Program-made: the position numbers and the translations under genes
Shown: positions 18,419 through 28,165 of the stretch, one piece after another
How the letters are laid out: the number at the start of each line of letters is the position of its first letter
How positions within the stretch are numbered: the stretch's first letter is position 1
Notes under the pieces: model-generated
Told to the model about the DNA's origin: nothing
Database searches by the model: none
The model's input: the letters and a program-made list of their open reading frames with translations, nothing else
Assembly: GCA_963842795.1 (NCBI GenBank)
Contig: CAWJHV010000006.1
Span: 62,001 to 126,000, forward strand
Direction: 5' to 3'
From: WHSW01 sp963842795
GTDB taxonomy: Bacteria; Actinomycetota; Thermoleophilia; Solirubrobacterales; 70-9
Length of the DNA: 64,000 nucleotides

Positions 18419-21125
18419 CTCGAACAGCGGGTCGTAGTCCTCGGAGAGCTGGACGCGGACGTAGTCGAGGCCGCCGGGCATGGTCTCCTCCAGCGTCCTC
18501 AGCACCGCCCGGGCGTCGCGCTCGGCGTTGCTTCGGAGTCGCCGCCCTCGCGCTCGCGCATGCGCGCGATGAACTCGCTCGCCGGGAACCGCTCCGGCCC
18601 CGAGTCGGCCTCGAGCAGGCGGTCAGTCAGGTGTCGGGCAGGTGCCGCGCGAGCTCGTCGCGCTCGCGTTCGTCGAGGCGCTCGCCGAGCGTCGTCAGGG
18701 CCGCCTCGCTGGCGCGTCCAGCGGCCCCGACCGTGATTCCGGCCTGCTCGGCGACCCGCTCCTCGAACGCCTCGGACGAGAGCCTCCGCACCCTCCGCCC
18801 CGGCCACCAGGCCCGCTCGCCGACCAGCGCCGTCAGGGCCGGGATCAGCAGCGAGCGGACGATGAAGGTGTCGACGAGGACACCGACCACCATCACGAAG
18901 GCGAACTCCTGGAAGGCGTCGAGGGGAACGATCGCCAGCAGAGCGAAGCTGGCCGCCAAGGCCAAGCCGGCGACGGTGATCGCCTTCGCCGCCGATGGGT
19001 GGCGACAGCGATCGCCTCCGCCAGCCGATGCCAGCGTGCCTCCTTCCAGATCCGCCCGGCGACGAAGACGTTGTAGTCCGATCCCAGGGCGACCAGCAGC
19101 ACCGCAGCGGCGAAGGGCACGTAGTAGGTCAGCTCGTCGCGGCCGAGCAGGTCCTGGAAGAAGAAGGTCGTCAGCCCGAGGGTGGCGGCGAGGCCGAGGA
19201 CGCTCGAGGCGACCAGATACAGCGGCGCGATCACGGCCCGCAGGAAGATCATCAGCAGGACGAGGTTGGCCAGCAGCGCGACGACGCCGATCAGCTTCAA
19301 GTCGTCGAGGACGGCATCGACGGTCTCGCCGGCCAGCGCCGTTTGACCGGCGAAGCTCGACCTGCGGCGGCGGATCGAGGCCGGCCTCGGCGATCAGCGA
19401 CGGCATCCGGCGCTCGAGCGAGTCGAGGCTGTCGATCGCCGGGGCTCCCAGCGGGTCGCTGTCGAAGACAACGGCCAGGCGGGCGCCGCACCCGTCGTCG
19501 GAGACCATCACCGCTGGAGCGGGGGAGGGCGGTTGCTCGCGCGGGCCGACGACCGCCGCGACTCCCGGCTGCTGGTCGACGAGCGTCCTCGAGGCGGGCC
19601 AGCTCGGGAGCGCGTCGGAGATCCCCGGAGCCACGAGGTCGACCTCGGTCGGGGCCAGGATCCCGGGGGCGAAGCCCGCAGCCGCGGCATCGGCGGCCTG
19701 CTTGGCCTCGCTGTCGCTGGGCAGGCCGCTGATGAAGGTCAGCCCGAGCTGGGTCGAACGCAGGCCGCTGGCCGCGGCAAGCAGGGCTGCGATCGTCACC
19801 AGCCCGATCGCCAGCGCGACCGGACGGGCCGAGGCGACGCGAGCAACGAAGACCCGCCATGGCGAAGTCTGGCTGGCCCGCCCCAGCTGCGGCGCCCGCC
19901 GCATTGCGAGAAGCGGCCGGGCCAGCGCCCGGCGCCGCGCTTGATCGGCCCGCCGGCGCCGTCTGCCCCCGGCTGATCGAGCTTCAGATCGCGCCGGACG
20001 TCCTCGAAGGCGGCCGGGTCGTCGACGGGCGCGGCTCCTGGTCCTCGGCGAGTTGGCGGCGCAGGCGGCGGCCGAACAGCCGTCCGCCGAAGATCGCCAT
20101 CAGCGCCGGGACCAGCGTGCCCGCGACCACGAGGCTGATCAGCGTCGTCAGCGCCAGTCCGGGTCCGAAGGCGCGAAAGAAGTCGAGCTCGCCGACCAGA
20201 AGAGCGGCGGTGCCGGCCGCGACGATCAGGCCGGCGGCGAAGACCAGCGGCGCCGTCTCGCCGACCGCGCCGCGCGCCGCCGGCAGTCGCTCGTCGCCGC
20301 GCTCGAGGCGGCGCCGCATCGCCGACAGGTAGAAGACCGAGTAGTCGGTCACCAGGCCGAGCAGGAGGACGATCAGGACCGGCTCGACTTCCGTCGGGAT
20401 GGCGATGTCGAGCTGGTCGCCTGCCCAGGGGACGAGCCGGACCATCAGCAGGTAGGCGACAGCGCCGGTGAACAGGGTGACCAAAGCCGCGCCGATCGCG
20501 CGAAAGGCGATGGCGACGATCAGCAGGACGGCGATGACGCTCGCGCCCTCGATCAGCGGCAGGGAGTCTCGATGGCCTCGAACTGGGCCTGGCGCGCCGG
20601 CGCCGCGCCGGTAACCCCGACGACGTCGCCCGAGGCGCCCCGAGCTCCTGATCGGCGTACTGCTCGGCGAGATCGGTCCGGTCGCGCCCCCGAGCGCCTG
20701 CTCGAAGACGAGGTAGGTCAGCACCGTCGTCGCCTCCGCACCGGCGGCGAGCGGGTGGCCGGACGCATTGGTGATCGGGATCGCGCCGCGCAGCTCGCCC
20801 GGCGCCGGGCCACCGCCGCGGGTCGTCGCGAGCGCGGCCGGGAAGCGTGCGCTTGAGCTCCGCCGGCGAGAGGCCGGCGTCGTTCTGCTGCACGACGGCG
20901 GTGTCGGTGGCCAGCGGAAAGCCGAACGCTCGGTCGCCGTCTGCGTCGCCTGCTCGGCGTCGCTGTGCTCGGGGACGATGTCGCCGATCGGGCGCCGGCG
21001 TCGGCGCCGAGCTCCGGCAGGGCGATCGTCGCGGCGACGGCAGCGGCCACCCAGGCGATCGGGATCAGAGGCCGAAGCGCGACGACCACGCCCGCGAACG
21101 CGCGAGCCAGCCGGCCTCCCTCCAC
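18365..21125 (-). CDS. MMPL/RND-family transporter with C-terminal DUF2267 domain, many frame breaks
   Basis: GTG 21125 (VEGGRLARAFAGVVVALRPL) opens with the first helix. Two MMPL halves follow: LLLGLVTDYSVFYLSAMRRR at about 20330 and VALGSDYNVFVAGRIWKEAR at about 19080, each with the buried Asp/Tyr of this transporter family. After the last helix (ALVGERAWWPGRRVRRLSSE) the protein continues into a DUF2267 domain: EERVAEQAGITVGAAGRASE, then, across frame changes near 18630 and 18545, TDRLLEADSGPERFPASEFI and VRVQLSEDYDPLFEY. No stop appears before the tRNA, so the frame runs into its antisense strand to 18365. At least eight frame changes in all. Probably exports lipids or drugs. Confidence 0.75.
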
Positions 21126-21200
21126 GTCCGCTCCCTTCCGCTCCCGGGCATCCGATCCCTTCGTCTGACCCCCGAGTGGCCGTACCCGCGTGCGAGGCGA

Positions 21201-22205
21201 CTAATCGGTGGGCCGTTCGCGAACGACCTCACGCGCCGGCTTGTCGTCTCGCAGCCCCAGGTAGTGCGGGTGGCGCAGGCGCCCGTCGCGGGTCCATTCG
21301 GCGAAGCCGAACTCCCCACGAGCTCGGGGCGAACCCAGTGTGTGCCCCTCGGCACCGGATCGACGTCCTCGAACGGCGAGTCGTCGATCTCGTGTTCGCG
21401 GAGCCGTCGGCCAAGGGCGCCAGCGTCTTGCGGTGAACCCCGTCCAACCTTGCCGGCGTAAATCAGACGCCCGCCCTCGTAGTAGCCGACCAGCAGAGCG
21501 CCGAAATCGGTCCGCGAGCCGTGCGGCGAGGTGAACCCACCGATGACCAGCTCCTGTTCGTGGCCGCACTTGAACTTCAGCCAGTCACCCGAACGCTTGC
21601 CGGTGTAGGTGCCGGCGGCGCGCTTGGCGATCACGCCCTCAAGGCCGCGCCGACACGCCTCTGCGTACATCGCCTCGCCCTCGCGATTGCGATGGGTCAG
21701 GAAGCGGATCGGGCCCCCGAACGAGAACGCTCGGCGCAGCACGCGCTTGCGCGCCCGGTTGGCCAGCGGGCGCAGGTCGTGTCCGTCGACGTAGACGAGG
21801 TCGAAGAGGTAGAGGTAGACCGCGACGCCGGTGCGCCGGGCGCGTTCGGGGTCGGAGATGTGCATCCGGGCCTGAAGTCGCGAGAAGCTCGTGATCCCGC
21901 CCGAGCAGGCGACGATCTCCCCGTCGGCGACGAACTGGCCGGTGCCCTGGTCCTCGAGGGCCTCGGCGATCTCCGGGTAGGAGGCTGTTGAGGACGTGGA
22001 TCGGTGCGGGAGCGGAGCTTCACGCCGTGGTCGCCACCGAAGGCCAGGCAGCGGACCCCGTCGAGCTTGCGCTCGAAGAACCACTCGGGGTCGGAGAAGC
22101 GCCGATCGGTGAGCTTGGCCTTCATCGCCTCCAGGTCGCCCTGGCGCGTTTGCTTTTCAGTTGGGCGACGGCCTCGGGGGAGAGGACGTCGAGCGGCGAA
22201 ATCAT
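21201..22205 (-). CDS. ATP-dependent DNA ligase, several frame breaks
   Basis: ATG 22205 reads MISPLDVLSPEAVAQLKSK, then after a frame change near 22145 KLTDRRFSDPEWFFERKLDG with the AMP-accepting Lys of the K-x-D-G motif. Further marks: QFVADGEIVACSGGITSFSR, LYLFDLVYVDGHDLR, GLEGVIAKRAAGTYTGKR and WLKFKCGHEQELVIGG, so all nucleotidyltransferase motifs are present. The OB domain follows to HPHYLGLRDDKPAREVV before TGA 21201. Breaks also near 22010, 21430 and 21310. About 335 residues when repaired; this is the stand-alone ligase type found beside the LigD system of actinobacteria. Confidence 0.85.
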
Positions 22206-22230
22206 CGGCCGGTGGACTCGAACCGGGCGC

Positions 22231-22578
22231 TCAGGACCCGATGAACGGCAGGGCCTCGCGGATCCCGGTCAGGCGCAGGACGCGGTCGACCTGGCCGTTG
22301 ACGGAGACGATTCGCAGCCGGCCCGGGTTCGCGCGAGCGTGGACCAGCAGGCACCGCAGCCCGGCGGAATCGATGAACTCGAGGCCCTCGAGGTCCAGGA
22401 CGACGGTGTCGAGCTCGCTGGCGAACAGCCGGTAGAGCTCGGTCGTCAGGGTGCCGGCGTTCTGGCTGTCGAGCTCGCCGATCACGCGGACAACGCAGAA
22501 CTCGCCTCTGGGGCCGACCTGGACCGTGAGCGGTCCGTCCGCGATCGTGCGCTGTTCGGCGTCGCCGCCCGAAGCCAA
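22231..22578 (-). CDS. STAS-domain anti-sigma factor antagonist
   Basis: The domain runs from TVQVGPRGEFCVVRVIGELD to the end. The phosphorylatable serine is in LEGLEFIDSAGLRCLLVHAR, the classical D-S-x-G-L site of SpoIIAA/RsbV proteins. I took TTG 22578 as start (115 residues) because the frame upstream has no convincing ribosome site and a divergent gene begins at 22667; the true start is open. Followed 25 bases later by the ligase gene. Acts as phospho-switch partner of an RsbW-like kinase; such a protein is encoded divergently next door. Confidence 0.85.
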   Translation of the reverse strand: MASGGDAEQRTIADGPLTVQVGPRGEFCVVRVIGELDSQNAGTLTTELYRLFASELDTVVLDLEGLEFIDSAGLRCLLVHARANPGRLRIVSVNGQVDRVLRLTGIREALPFIGS

Positions 22579-22666
22579 GTGGGCAACCCTACCGTCCCCG
22601 CAAGGCAGCGGGTTTGGGGGCGCTAAGAGCGGGAAACAAGGATCAATCGCTACGGTCGAAGGCACG

Positions 22667-23210
22667 ATGCCCCCGATGGACCCGGCAGCAGAGCAGGAGC
22701 GACGCATACCCACGGTCGCCTCGTGCCAGATGCCCCTGCAGGCGCAGGGGTTCCGCGACCAGGTGCTCGCGATCGAGCCGCAACTCGAGGGCCTTGACCC
22801 GCAGGACAGTCGCCTTGTCCGGCTCGCCGTCGGTCGCCTCGCCGCGCAATGGATTGGCCTCCACGGCCCCTCTCATCGGATGTTGGTCGGCGAGGTCGCG
22901 CTCGGCGAGGGAACGCTGAGGGTTGACGTGCACTCCGATCCCGAGACCCTGGACGCCGAGTTCTGGGACGAACTCGTGCGCCGGGAGGCGGATGAGCCGA
23001 TCAAGGCCTGGGGCCTGGATCGCCGCCGGCAGTCCAGCGGCGTCTGGACCGAGTTCGCGCCCGGGCGGGCTGAGATCGCGCTACAGTCGTGGCGGACCCT
23101 GCGGGAGGCGGTCAGCCTGCGCTCGCTGGTGCCAGAAGCATTCCGCGAGGCAGCGGCAGATCCAACTCACCAGCTGCGGCGCGCTCAAGCACCCCCTCGG
23201 AGGAGGAGCG
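22667..23210 (+). CDS. RsbW-like histidine-kinase-fold ATPase protein, degenerate
   Basis: From ATG 22667 (MPPMDPAAEQERRIPTVASC). SRLVRLAVGRLAAQWIGLHG occupies the position of the N-box helix (normally ELVTNAxxHG) but lacks its Asn; LRVDVHSDPETLD and SSGVWTEFA match strands of anti-sigma-factor kinases. The glycine-rich lid is not visible, so ATP binding is doubtful. No stop occurs in any frame between 23130 and the next ATG, so the end given is only the start of the next gene. Family call is tentative; the neighbouring STAS gene makes an anti-sigma role plausible. Confidence 0.5.
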
Positions 23211-23612
23211 ATGTACGAAGCGCCGAGCGATCGACCGACGGAAGTCGGATCGCGGCTGTCCGAAATCTCGCGCGCCGTGGTCAAGATCCACGCCGAGCAC
23301 TACGGTCGCGGCCCGGATCGGGCGAAGACCATCTGGCAGCGGGACGTAATCGTCTGTCTACTCGAGGAGGTCTACACCCCCGCCGAGCGCATCTGGATCC
23401 AAGGCGGGCCGATTCGACCAGGTGCGCTCGCTGCGGACCGCGTCTTCAAGGACGAGGTCGAGCCGCTCCTGCGCGCGGCGGGTCGAGGCCGTGACCGGGC
23501 GCCGGGTGCGCGCCTTTTTGAGCCAGTGGTCAACGCGGACCCGGAGCTCGCCAGCGAGGTCTTCGTGCTCGAGCCGCTCGAGCAGGCCGAGGCCCTTGGG
23601 CAGGAGCTATGA
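23211..23612 (+). CDS. MpsC/DUF2294 family protein, copy 1
   Basis: ATG 23211 after GGAGGAGGAGCG. The family core is SRAVVKIHAEHYGRGPDRAK, then VCLLEEVYTPAERIWIQGG, FDQVRSLRTA and RVEAVTGRRVRAFLSQ, ending NADPELASEVFVLEPLEQAE. The parts between about 23408 and 23520 lie in other frames. About 130 residues. PF10057 (formerly DUF2294) is now named MpsC after a Staphylococcus aureus membrane-potential-generating system, but no MpsA or MpsB partners are visible here, and the small soluble form is common near stress-signalling genes in actinobacteria. Confidence 0.8.
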   Translation: MYEAPSDRPTEVGSRLSEISRAVVKIHAEHYGRGPDRAKTIWQRDVIVCLLEEVYTPAERIWIQGGPIRPGALAADRVFKDEVEPLLRAAGRGRDRAPGARLFEPVVNADPELASEVFVLEPLEQAEALGQEL

Positions 23613-23656
23613 TCGCCGCGGCCTGAGTCCTTTGGCGGCGTTCACGAGAGACGATG

Positions 23657-23686
23657 TTTTTTTAAAAGACCCCGTGAGGAGCGGGG
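23657..23686 (-). terminator. Possible weak hairpin terminator or AT-rich island
   Basis: On the minus strand CCCCG-CTCCTCA-CGGGG is followed by TCTTTTAAAAAAA. The stem is only 5 base pairs. It lies in the 195-base gap between two MpsC genes on the + strand, with no minus-strand gene reading into it, so it may instead be part of a promoter region for copy 2. Nothing else is recognised in the gap. Confidence 0.25.
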
Positions 23687-23807
23687 CTAGTATCCGCAAC
23701 CAAGCGACACCGAGGCAAGCGGCTCCTGACGGTAGGGACGGGCGCGCGCGCGACGGCCGCGGCCTCGGTCCCACCGTCGCCCCCTTTGCGTCCACAAGGA
23801 GCCGAAC

Positions 23808-24225
23808 GTGCACCCAGCTGACATCCAGCCGCGCGCGACCTGGGCCAGTCTCCTCACAGATTCGAGCCAGATCGTCCAGTTCCACGCGCGCCTGTACGGC
23901 CGCGGCCCGACCCGCGCCAAGACCTACGTCACGGGCGACTACGCGCTGCCGGTCCTCGAGGAGATCTTCACCCCGGCCGAACGGACGCTGATCGCGGCCG
24001 GCAAGGGCGAGCACGTTCAGACGACACGGACGGTTCCAGGAGGCCGTGCAGGCCGAGTTCGTCGCCAATCATCGAGGATGGGATCGACCGGCCGGGGCGT
24101 CAGGGCCCTGATCAGCCAGGTGCACCTGGAGAGCGGGATTCCGTGATCGAGCTCTTCCTGTTCGCGCCGGGAGGGGGCAGACCACCGTCCGGTCCCAGCT
24201 CCAACGGCGGCGGAGGGGGCCCTGA
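23808..24225 (+). CDS. MpsC/DUF2294 family protein, copy 2
   Basis: GTG 23808 after AAGGAG. Core: QIVQFHARLYGRGPTRAKTY, ALPVLEEIFTPAERTLIAAG, FQEAVQAEFVA, GRGVRALISQVHLESGI and IELFLFAPGGG, with frame changes near 24030, 24065 and 24140. The end reading gives a Gly/Pro-rich tail and TGA 24223-24225, which shares a base with the ATG of copy 3 (TGATG). Same fold and length as copy 1 but only moderately similar, so not a recent duplicate. Confidence 0.75.
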
Positions 24226-24604
24226 TGCCCCCGGACGAGACCGCGCCGAGTGCGGAGCAGGTGCGCCGAGGAGATCTCCCGCGAGATCCTGCGGGTGCAC
24301 GAGGAGTCCTACGGAACGGGGGCGAGCGAATGGACGTCCAGCTGAGCGGGGACACGGTGCTGATCGTCATCGACGTCGTGCTCACCGCGGCCGAGCGCAC
24401 GTGATCGGCGGCCGGGCAGCAACGAGGCCGTGAAGGCCACCCGGGAGGCCTTTCAGGATGCGATCGAGCCGACCTTCACCGCGATCGTCGAGCGGGCGAC
24501 CGGTCGGCGGGTGCGGAGCTTTATGAGCTCGATGAGCGGGGACGGGATGTACTCGATCGAGTTCTTCCGGCTCGAGCCGCAGCGGCAGCCCCGCGGCCGG
24601 CTAG
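24225..24604 (+). CDS. MpsC/DUF2294 family protein, copy 3
   Basis: ATG 24225 reads MPPDETAPSAEQVRR; after frame changes near 24280 and 24330 the core appears: ISREILRVHEESYGTGASE, VLIVIDVVLTAAERTLI, ATREAFQDAIEPTFTAIVER and GRRVRSFMSSMSGDGMYSIE with FFRLEP. TAG at 24602 is reached with one more shift and overlaps the stop of the convergent STAS gene. The usual YGRGP motif is YGTGA here. Confidence 0.7.
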
Positions 24605-24932
24605 GCGAACGGCAGCGTCTTGTCGAGGGGGTCCGCCGGAACATGTCGGCGACGAAGCCGGTCCCGCGGGTGATCCTCAGGCGATCCGGGCCGCATGGCC
24701 GAGCGGCTCTTGGCCGCGAGGATGCCCTGCAGCCCGGTGGAGTCGATGAACCGCAGCCGGTCGAGGTCGATCAGGATCCGCCGCTTGTCGCTCGCCTCGG
24801 CCCGGCGAGGGCGCGATCGAACTCATCGCGGCTGGTCAGATCGAGCTCGCCCGCGAGCTCGATCACGAAGACACCCCGGTCGCGTGGGCCGCATATCGAG
24901 GCCCGGTCGGTCGCTGGCTCCGTGTTAGTCAT
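24601..24932 (-). CDS. STAS-domain anti-sigma factor antagonist, second
   Basis: ATG 24932 lies in an ATGA overlap with the stop of MpsC copy 4 and follows GAGGGAGGCCCCT. Reading MTNTEPATDRASICG, then VFVIELAGELDLTSRDEFDR; after a frame change near 24810 ILIDLDRLRFIDSTGLQGIL holds the phospho-site serine in D-S-T-G. End LDKTLPFA after shifts near 24690 and 24630. About 110 residues, normal for SpoIIAA-like proteins. Coupling to an MpsC gene suggests the two work together. Confidence 0.78.
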
Positions 24933-25532
24933 AGGGGCCTCCCTCTGCCCGCAAGGGAGAGCCGCAAACGCCTCGGCCGGTGGCCGCCGGTGCAGGCGAC
25001 TGAGAGCTGGGCGCCGGCGCGGTTGCCGCCCTTGCGTCCCCGCGCGCCCGAGCGCGCCGAACGTACCAGACATATGAGGCGCCTCCAAGCCGGATCGGCG
25101 CTGCGGCGGCGCCTCGTCGAGAGCTCCGCCCTTCCCCGCAGCAGCTGCAACTCGTGCTCGCCGAGCAGCTTCTCCCCGTGGGGCTCGAGCAAGAACAGCT
25201 CGATCGCGACGTCGGGGTCCGCGTGGATCTGGCTCATGTAGCCGATCACGTGCCGTTCGAGCGTGCCCTCGATCACCTCGATGAAGCGCTCTCGCATCGT
25301 GTCCTGAAAGCTGCGCCGGATCCGCTCGACGTCCTCGCGCTTGCCGTCCGCCATGAGCGTCCGCTCGACGGTGGTGAATCCGCCGTGCAGCATGCAGAGG
25401 ATCGTGTCGTTGATCGCGTAGGTCTTCGCCTCCGTCGGCCCCTTGCCGTAGTAGCGGCGGTGGAGCTTGACCATCGCGACCGTGATCGCGGACAGCTCTG
25501 GGCCGGTGGCCGGCCCCGTGTGGGCTCGCCAT
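24929..25532 (-). CDS. MpsC/DUF2294 family protein, copy 4
   Basis: ATG 25532 follows GGAAGGAGGCTCG; a frame change near 25510 joins it to the core: ITVAMVKLHRRYYGKGPTEA, LCMLHGGFTTVERTLMADGK, IRRSFQDTMRERFIEVIEGT, VIGYMSQIHADPDVAIELFL. A basic tail of about 75 residues follows to TGA 24929, overlapping the STAS gene by 4 bases. An upstream in-frame ATG at 25588 is possible. It is the most typical of the four copies and is coupled to a STAS gene. Confidence 0.8.
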
Positions 25533-25651
25533 CGAGCCTCCTTCCTCGTGATGCCCGTGCCGCCCACGTCGTGAACTGGAGCGTTCATCCGTCTGGTGCG
25601 TGAGCTCCGCCCGCGGCGGCGCGCCGAGCGGGGACCCACACCAGGGTAGCG

Positions 25652-26250
25652 CTAGTCGAGCGCGCCAAGAGGGTGTGGACGAAGCGCCCGCGCGCTCGGG
25701 AGTGAACTCCCGCGGCCGGGTGAGGGTCGAGCCGGCCGAGGTGCTCGCCGACGGCGATCAGGCTCTGGGCGGCGAGCTCGACGTCGAGCCCCGCGGGCCG
25801 CCGCGCGCCTCGACGCCCCAGGCGAGCAGCTCCTCGAGCCGCACGCGGATCTCTCGCGCCCCGCCTCGACGTGGTCGCGGACCACCTCGGGGGTGCCCTC
25901 GGCCGGCATCAGGATCAGCCGCCAGGGGTCGGGTTGGCGGCCACCGAGCGCAGGAAGGCGACGAAGCCGTCGACGACGAGCTCGTCGGGATCGACTGACG
26001 GCCGGGCCGGCATCACCTCGGCGAGCTGGGCGAGCGCGCGCTCCTCCTCGCGCTCGAGCAGCGCCGCAGCAGCTCGCCGAGGTTGGCGAAGAGGTCGTAG
26101 ACGACCGGCTTGGTCACCCCGGCGGCGCGAGCGACCGCCTCCATCGAGACGCCCGCGTAGCCGCCGTTCGTCGATCACCTCCAGCGCCGCGTCGAGCAGC
26201 TGCTCGCGCCGCTCCGCCGGGGGCAGCCGCGGCGCGTAGGGCCGCTTGCG
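25652..26250 (-). CDS. TetR-family regulator, frame breaks
   Basis: The DNA-binding helices read ERREQLLDAALEVIDE and, after a frame change near 26165, GVSMEAVARAAGVTKPVVYD. The ligand domain continues LLEREEERALAQLAEVMPAR and DELVVDGFVAFLRSVAANP; breaks near 26060 and 25925. TAG at 25652 after GALD. No good start codon can be seen between the SCP2 stop (26263) and the helix region, so the 5' end is approximate. It probably binds the palindrome at 27224 and controls the SCP2 and Mce genes. Confidence 0.75.
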
Positions 26251-26262
26251 GGTCGTGCCGCG

Positions 26263-27197
26263 TCAGGACGCCGCCGACGGGATCCTGAACAGGCCGGGGA
26301 TCTGCGCCGCAAAGCCGAGGTCGCCCCTGACCTTGAGCTTGCCGGTGATGAAGCTCATCACCGGGTTCGAGTTGCCGGTGACCAGCTTCAGGAAGCTCGA
26401 CGCCGTCGATCACGATCGTCACCCGGGGATCGACGTCGAGGTCGCGGCCGGCGCTCACCTCGTCGCCGCGGATCAGCACCCGGTAGCGGTCGGCGTCGCC
26501 GTCGGCGCGGCCGGTGATCTTGAACCCGATCGCGGCGTCCCGAGCGCCCGGGGCCGCGCTTGAAGTACTCGGGAAAGCGGCGGAAGATCTCATCGAGGAT
26601 CAGCTCGCGGATCGGGCCGCCCATCCCCCGCCGCAGGGCGTCGTCGGGCGCGTCGCGGACCACGGCGGCGATCCGGGTCGCGTCGACCGCGCTCGGGTCG
26701 AGCGCCCGCTCGGCCGCGGTCTCGCCCTCGGCGCCAGGGATGCGCAGGAACGAGGCCATCTCGATCGCGAACAGCTCGTCGCCGGAGAGGCGAGACGGCC
26801 GCTGAGGAAGAGCGTCGCCGGGTCGGCGTTGCCGGTCGCCAGGCGCAGGAAGTCGACGGCGTCGAGGCTCAGCGTCACCCGCGGCTCGACCTCGAGCTCG
26901 CGCCCGGCGCTCACCCGGCCGCGGTCGAAGGCGACCAGGAAGCGCTCGACGTCGCCGCCGTCGGTGATCTCCCACCCGACCGCGGCGTCGACACCCGCCG
27001 TGCGCTCGGCGTCGACGTACTCGGGGAAGCGGAGGATCACCTGCTCGACCGCTGCCGCGAGGATCTCGCCGGTGAGCAGCTCGCGCAGGGTCTCCTCCGG
27101 GGTCTCGGCGACGATCTGCGCCAGCGCCGCCGGCTCGAGTCGCTGCCCGCGATCGGCTCGCCGATCTCCCTCTGGGTCCGCCGTCCAGCTCCGTCAT
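26263..27197 (-). CDS. Protein with two SCP2 sterol-binding-type domains
   Basis: ATG 27197 after GGAGGACGGGAG. First domain from LRFPEYVDAERTAGVDAAVG (about 27030) with VSAGRELEVEPRVTLSLDAV and FLRLATGNADPATLFLSGR; second from IFRRFPEYFK (about 26580) with VSAGRDLDVDPRVTIVIDGV and, after a shift near 26400, FLKLVTGNSNPVMSFITGKL to RIPSAAS. Several frame changes (near 27170, 26800, 26560, 26400). SCP2 domains bind sterols or acyl lipids. The tandem arrangement and its place opposite the Mce operon suggest handling of the imported lipid. Confidence 0.75.
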
Positions 27198-27223
27198 CTC
27201 CCGTCCTCCTGCGCCCGCCGAAA

Positions 27224-27238
27224 CCTACGTCCCGTAGG
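27224..27238. promoter_or_regulatory. Palindromic operator between SCP2/TetR and the Mce operon
   Basis: CCTACGTCCCGTAGG: two 6-base arms around 3 bases. It lies 27 bases upstream of the SCP2 ATG and 64 bases before the first yrbE ATG, so it can control both directions. TAGGAT at 27235-27240 could be a -10 for the Mce side. The TetR protein of the SCP2 operon is the likely ligand. Confidence 0.65.
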
Positions 27239-27301
27239 ATAACGGGGAGCCGGCGCATCGGCGCCGGTCGACGGCTAGTTTCGCCCGCCGGAGGGTTTGG
27301 G

Positions 27302-28165
27302 ATGGAGGCTTCGAGGGTCAAGGGGGCCGCGGACCGCGGCACCGTGCGTCTTCGCCGCCGCGCGCGCGGCCGCGCCGCCCCGACGTGCCGCCGAAGCTCT
27401 GGCTCCTGAACGCGGGCGGGATGGCGTCGCTCGCGCTGCGGCTCGCGGCGAGCTCGTCAGCCCGGGGCTCTCCTGGCGGCAGCGAGTTCGTGCGCCAGTT
27501 CATCTTCTCGCTCCGGGTGACGCTCGGCCCGGCGGCGGTCGTCGCCTTCGTGATCGGCTTCTCGACGATCGGCATCCAGGGCGGCTCGCTCGCCTCGGCG
27601 TTCGGCGCCATCGACCGGATCTCGGCCGTCGCGCCGGTCGCGTTCCTGCGCGAGCTCGGCCCGGTGCTGACGACGGCGATCGTCGCCGGCACGCTCGGCT
27701 CGACGATCACCGCCGAGATCGGCGCGCGCAAGATCCGCGAGGAGCTCGACGCGCTCGAGGTGCTCGGGATCAACCCGGTCCGCAACCTCGTCCTGCCGCG
27801 CGTGGTCGCGCTCGCGCTGATGATGCCGGTGCTCGACCTGCTCACCTTCTGGGCCGGGGTCGCCGGCACGTTCATCGCCGCGACCGTCCTCTACGGCGTC
27901 GACGCCGAGCGCGTTCTTCGACAACCTGCTGCTGCTGACGAACTTCATCGACCTCTGGTCGAGCGTGTTCAAGGTCGCCCTGTTCGGGGTGATCATCGGC
28001 GTCATCGCCTCCTACAAGGGCCTCGCGGTCGGCGGCGGCGCCGAGGGCGTCGGCCGCGCGGTCAACGAGTCGGTGGTCGCCTGCCTGGTCGTGATCTTCA
28101 TGATCAGCGTCGTCTACACGCAGCTCTTCCTGGCGCTCTACCCCGAGGTGAACTTCGGCGGATGA
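27302..28165 (+). CDS. yrbEA: YrbE-type permease of the Mce lipid importer, first
   Basis: I chose ATG 27302, placed 6 bases after GGAGGG; it needs a frame change near 27385 to join PPKLWLLNAGG. The MlaE/YrbE core is intact from there to about 27910: FSLRVTLGPAAVVAFVIGFS, VAFLRELGPVLTTAIVAGTL, and ITAEIGARKIREELDALEVL, the conserved cytoplasmic E-I-G motif region that contacts the ATPase. After one more shift the last helices read VALFGVIIGVIASYKGLAVG. The stop overlaps the second yrbE (ATGA). Forms the membrane channel with the next gene product. Confidence 0.85.

Noticed and set aside
18419..18626. A separate small gene between the tRNA and the transporter.
   Set aside because: It is the second half of the DUF2267 domain, separated from the first half only by one-base frame changes.
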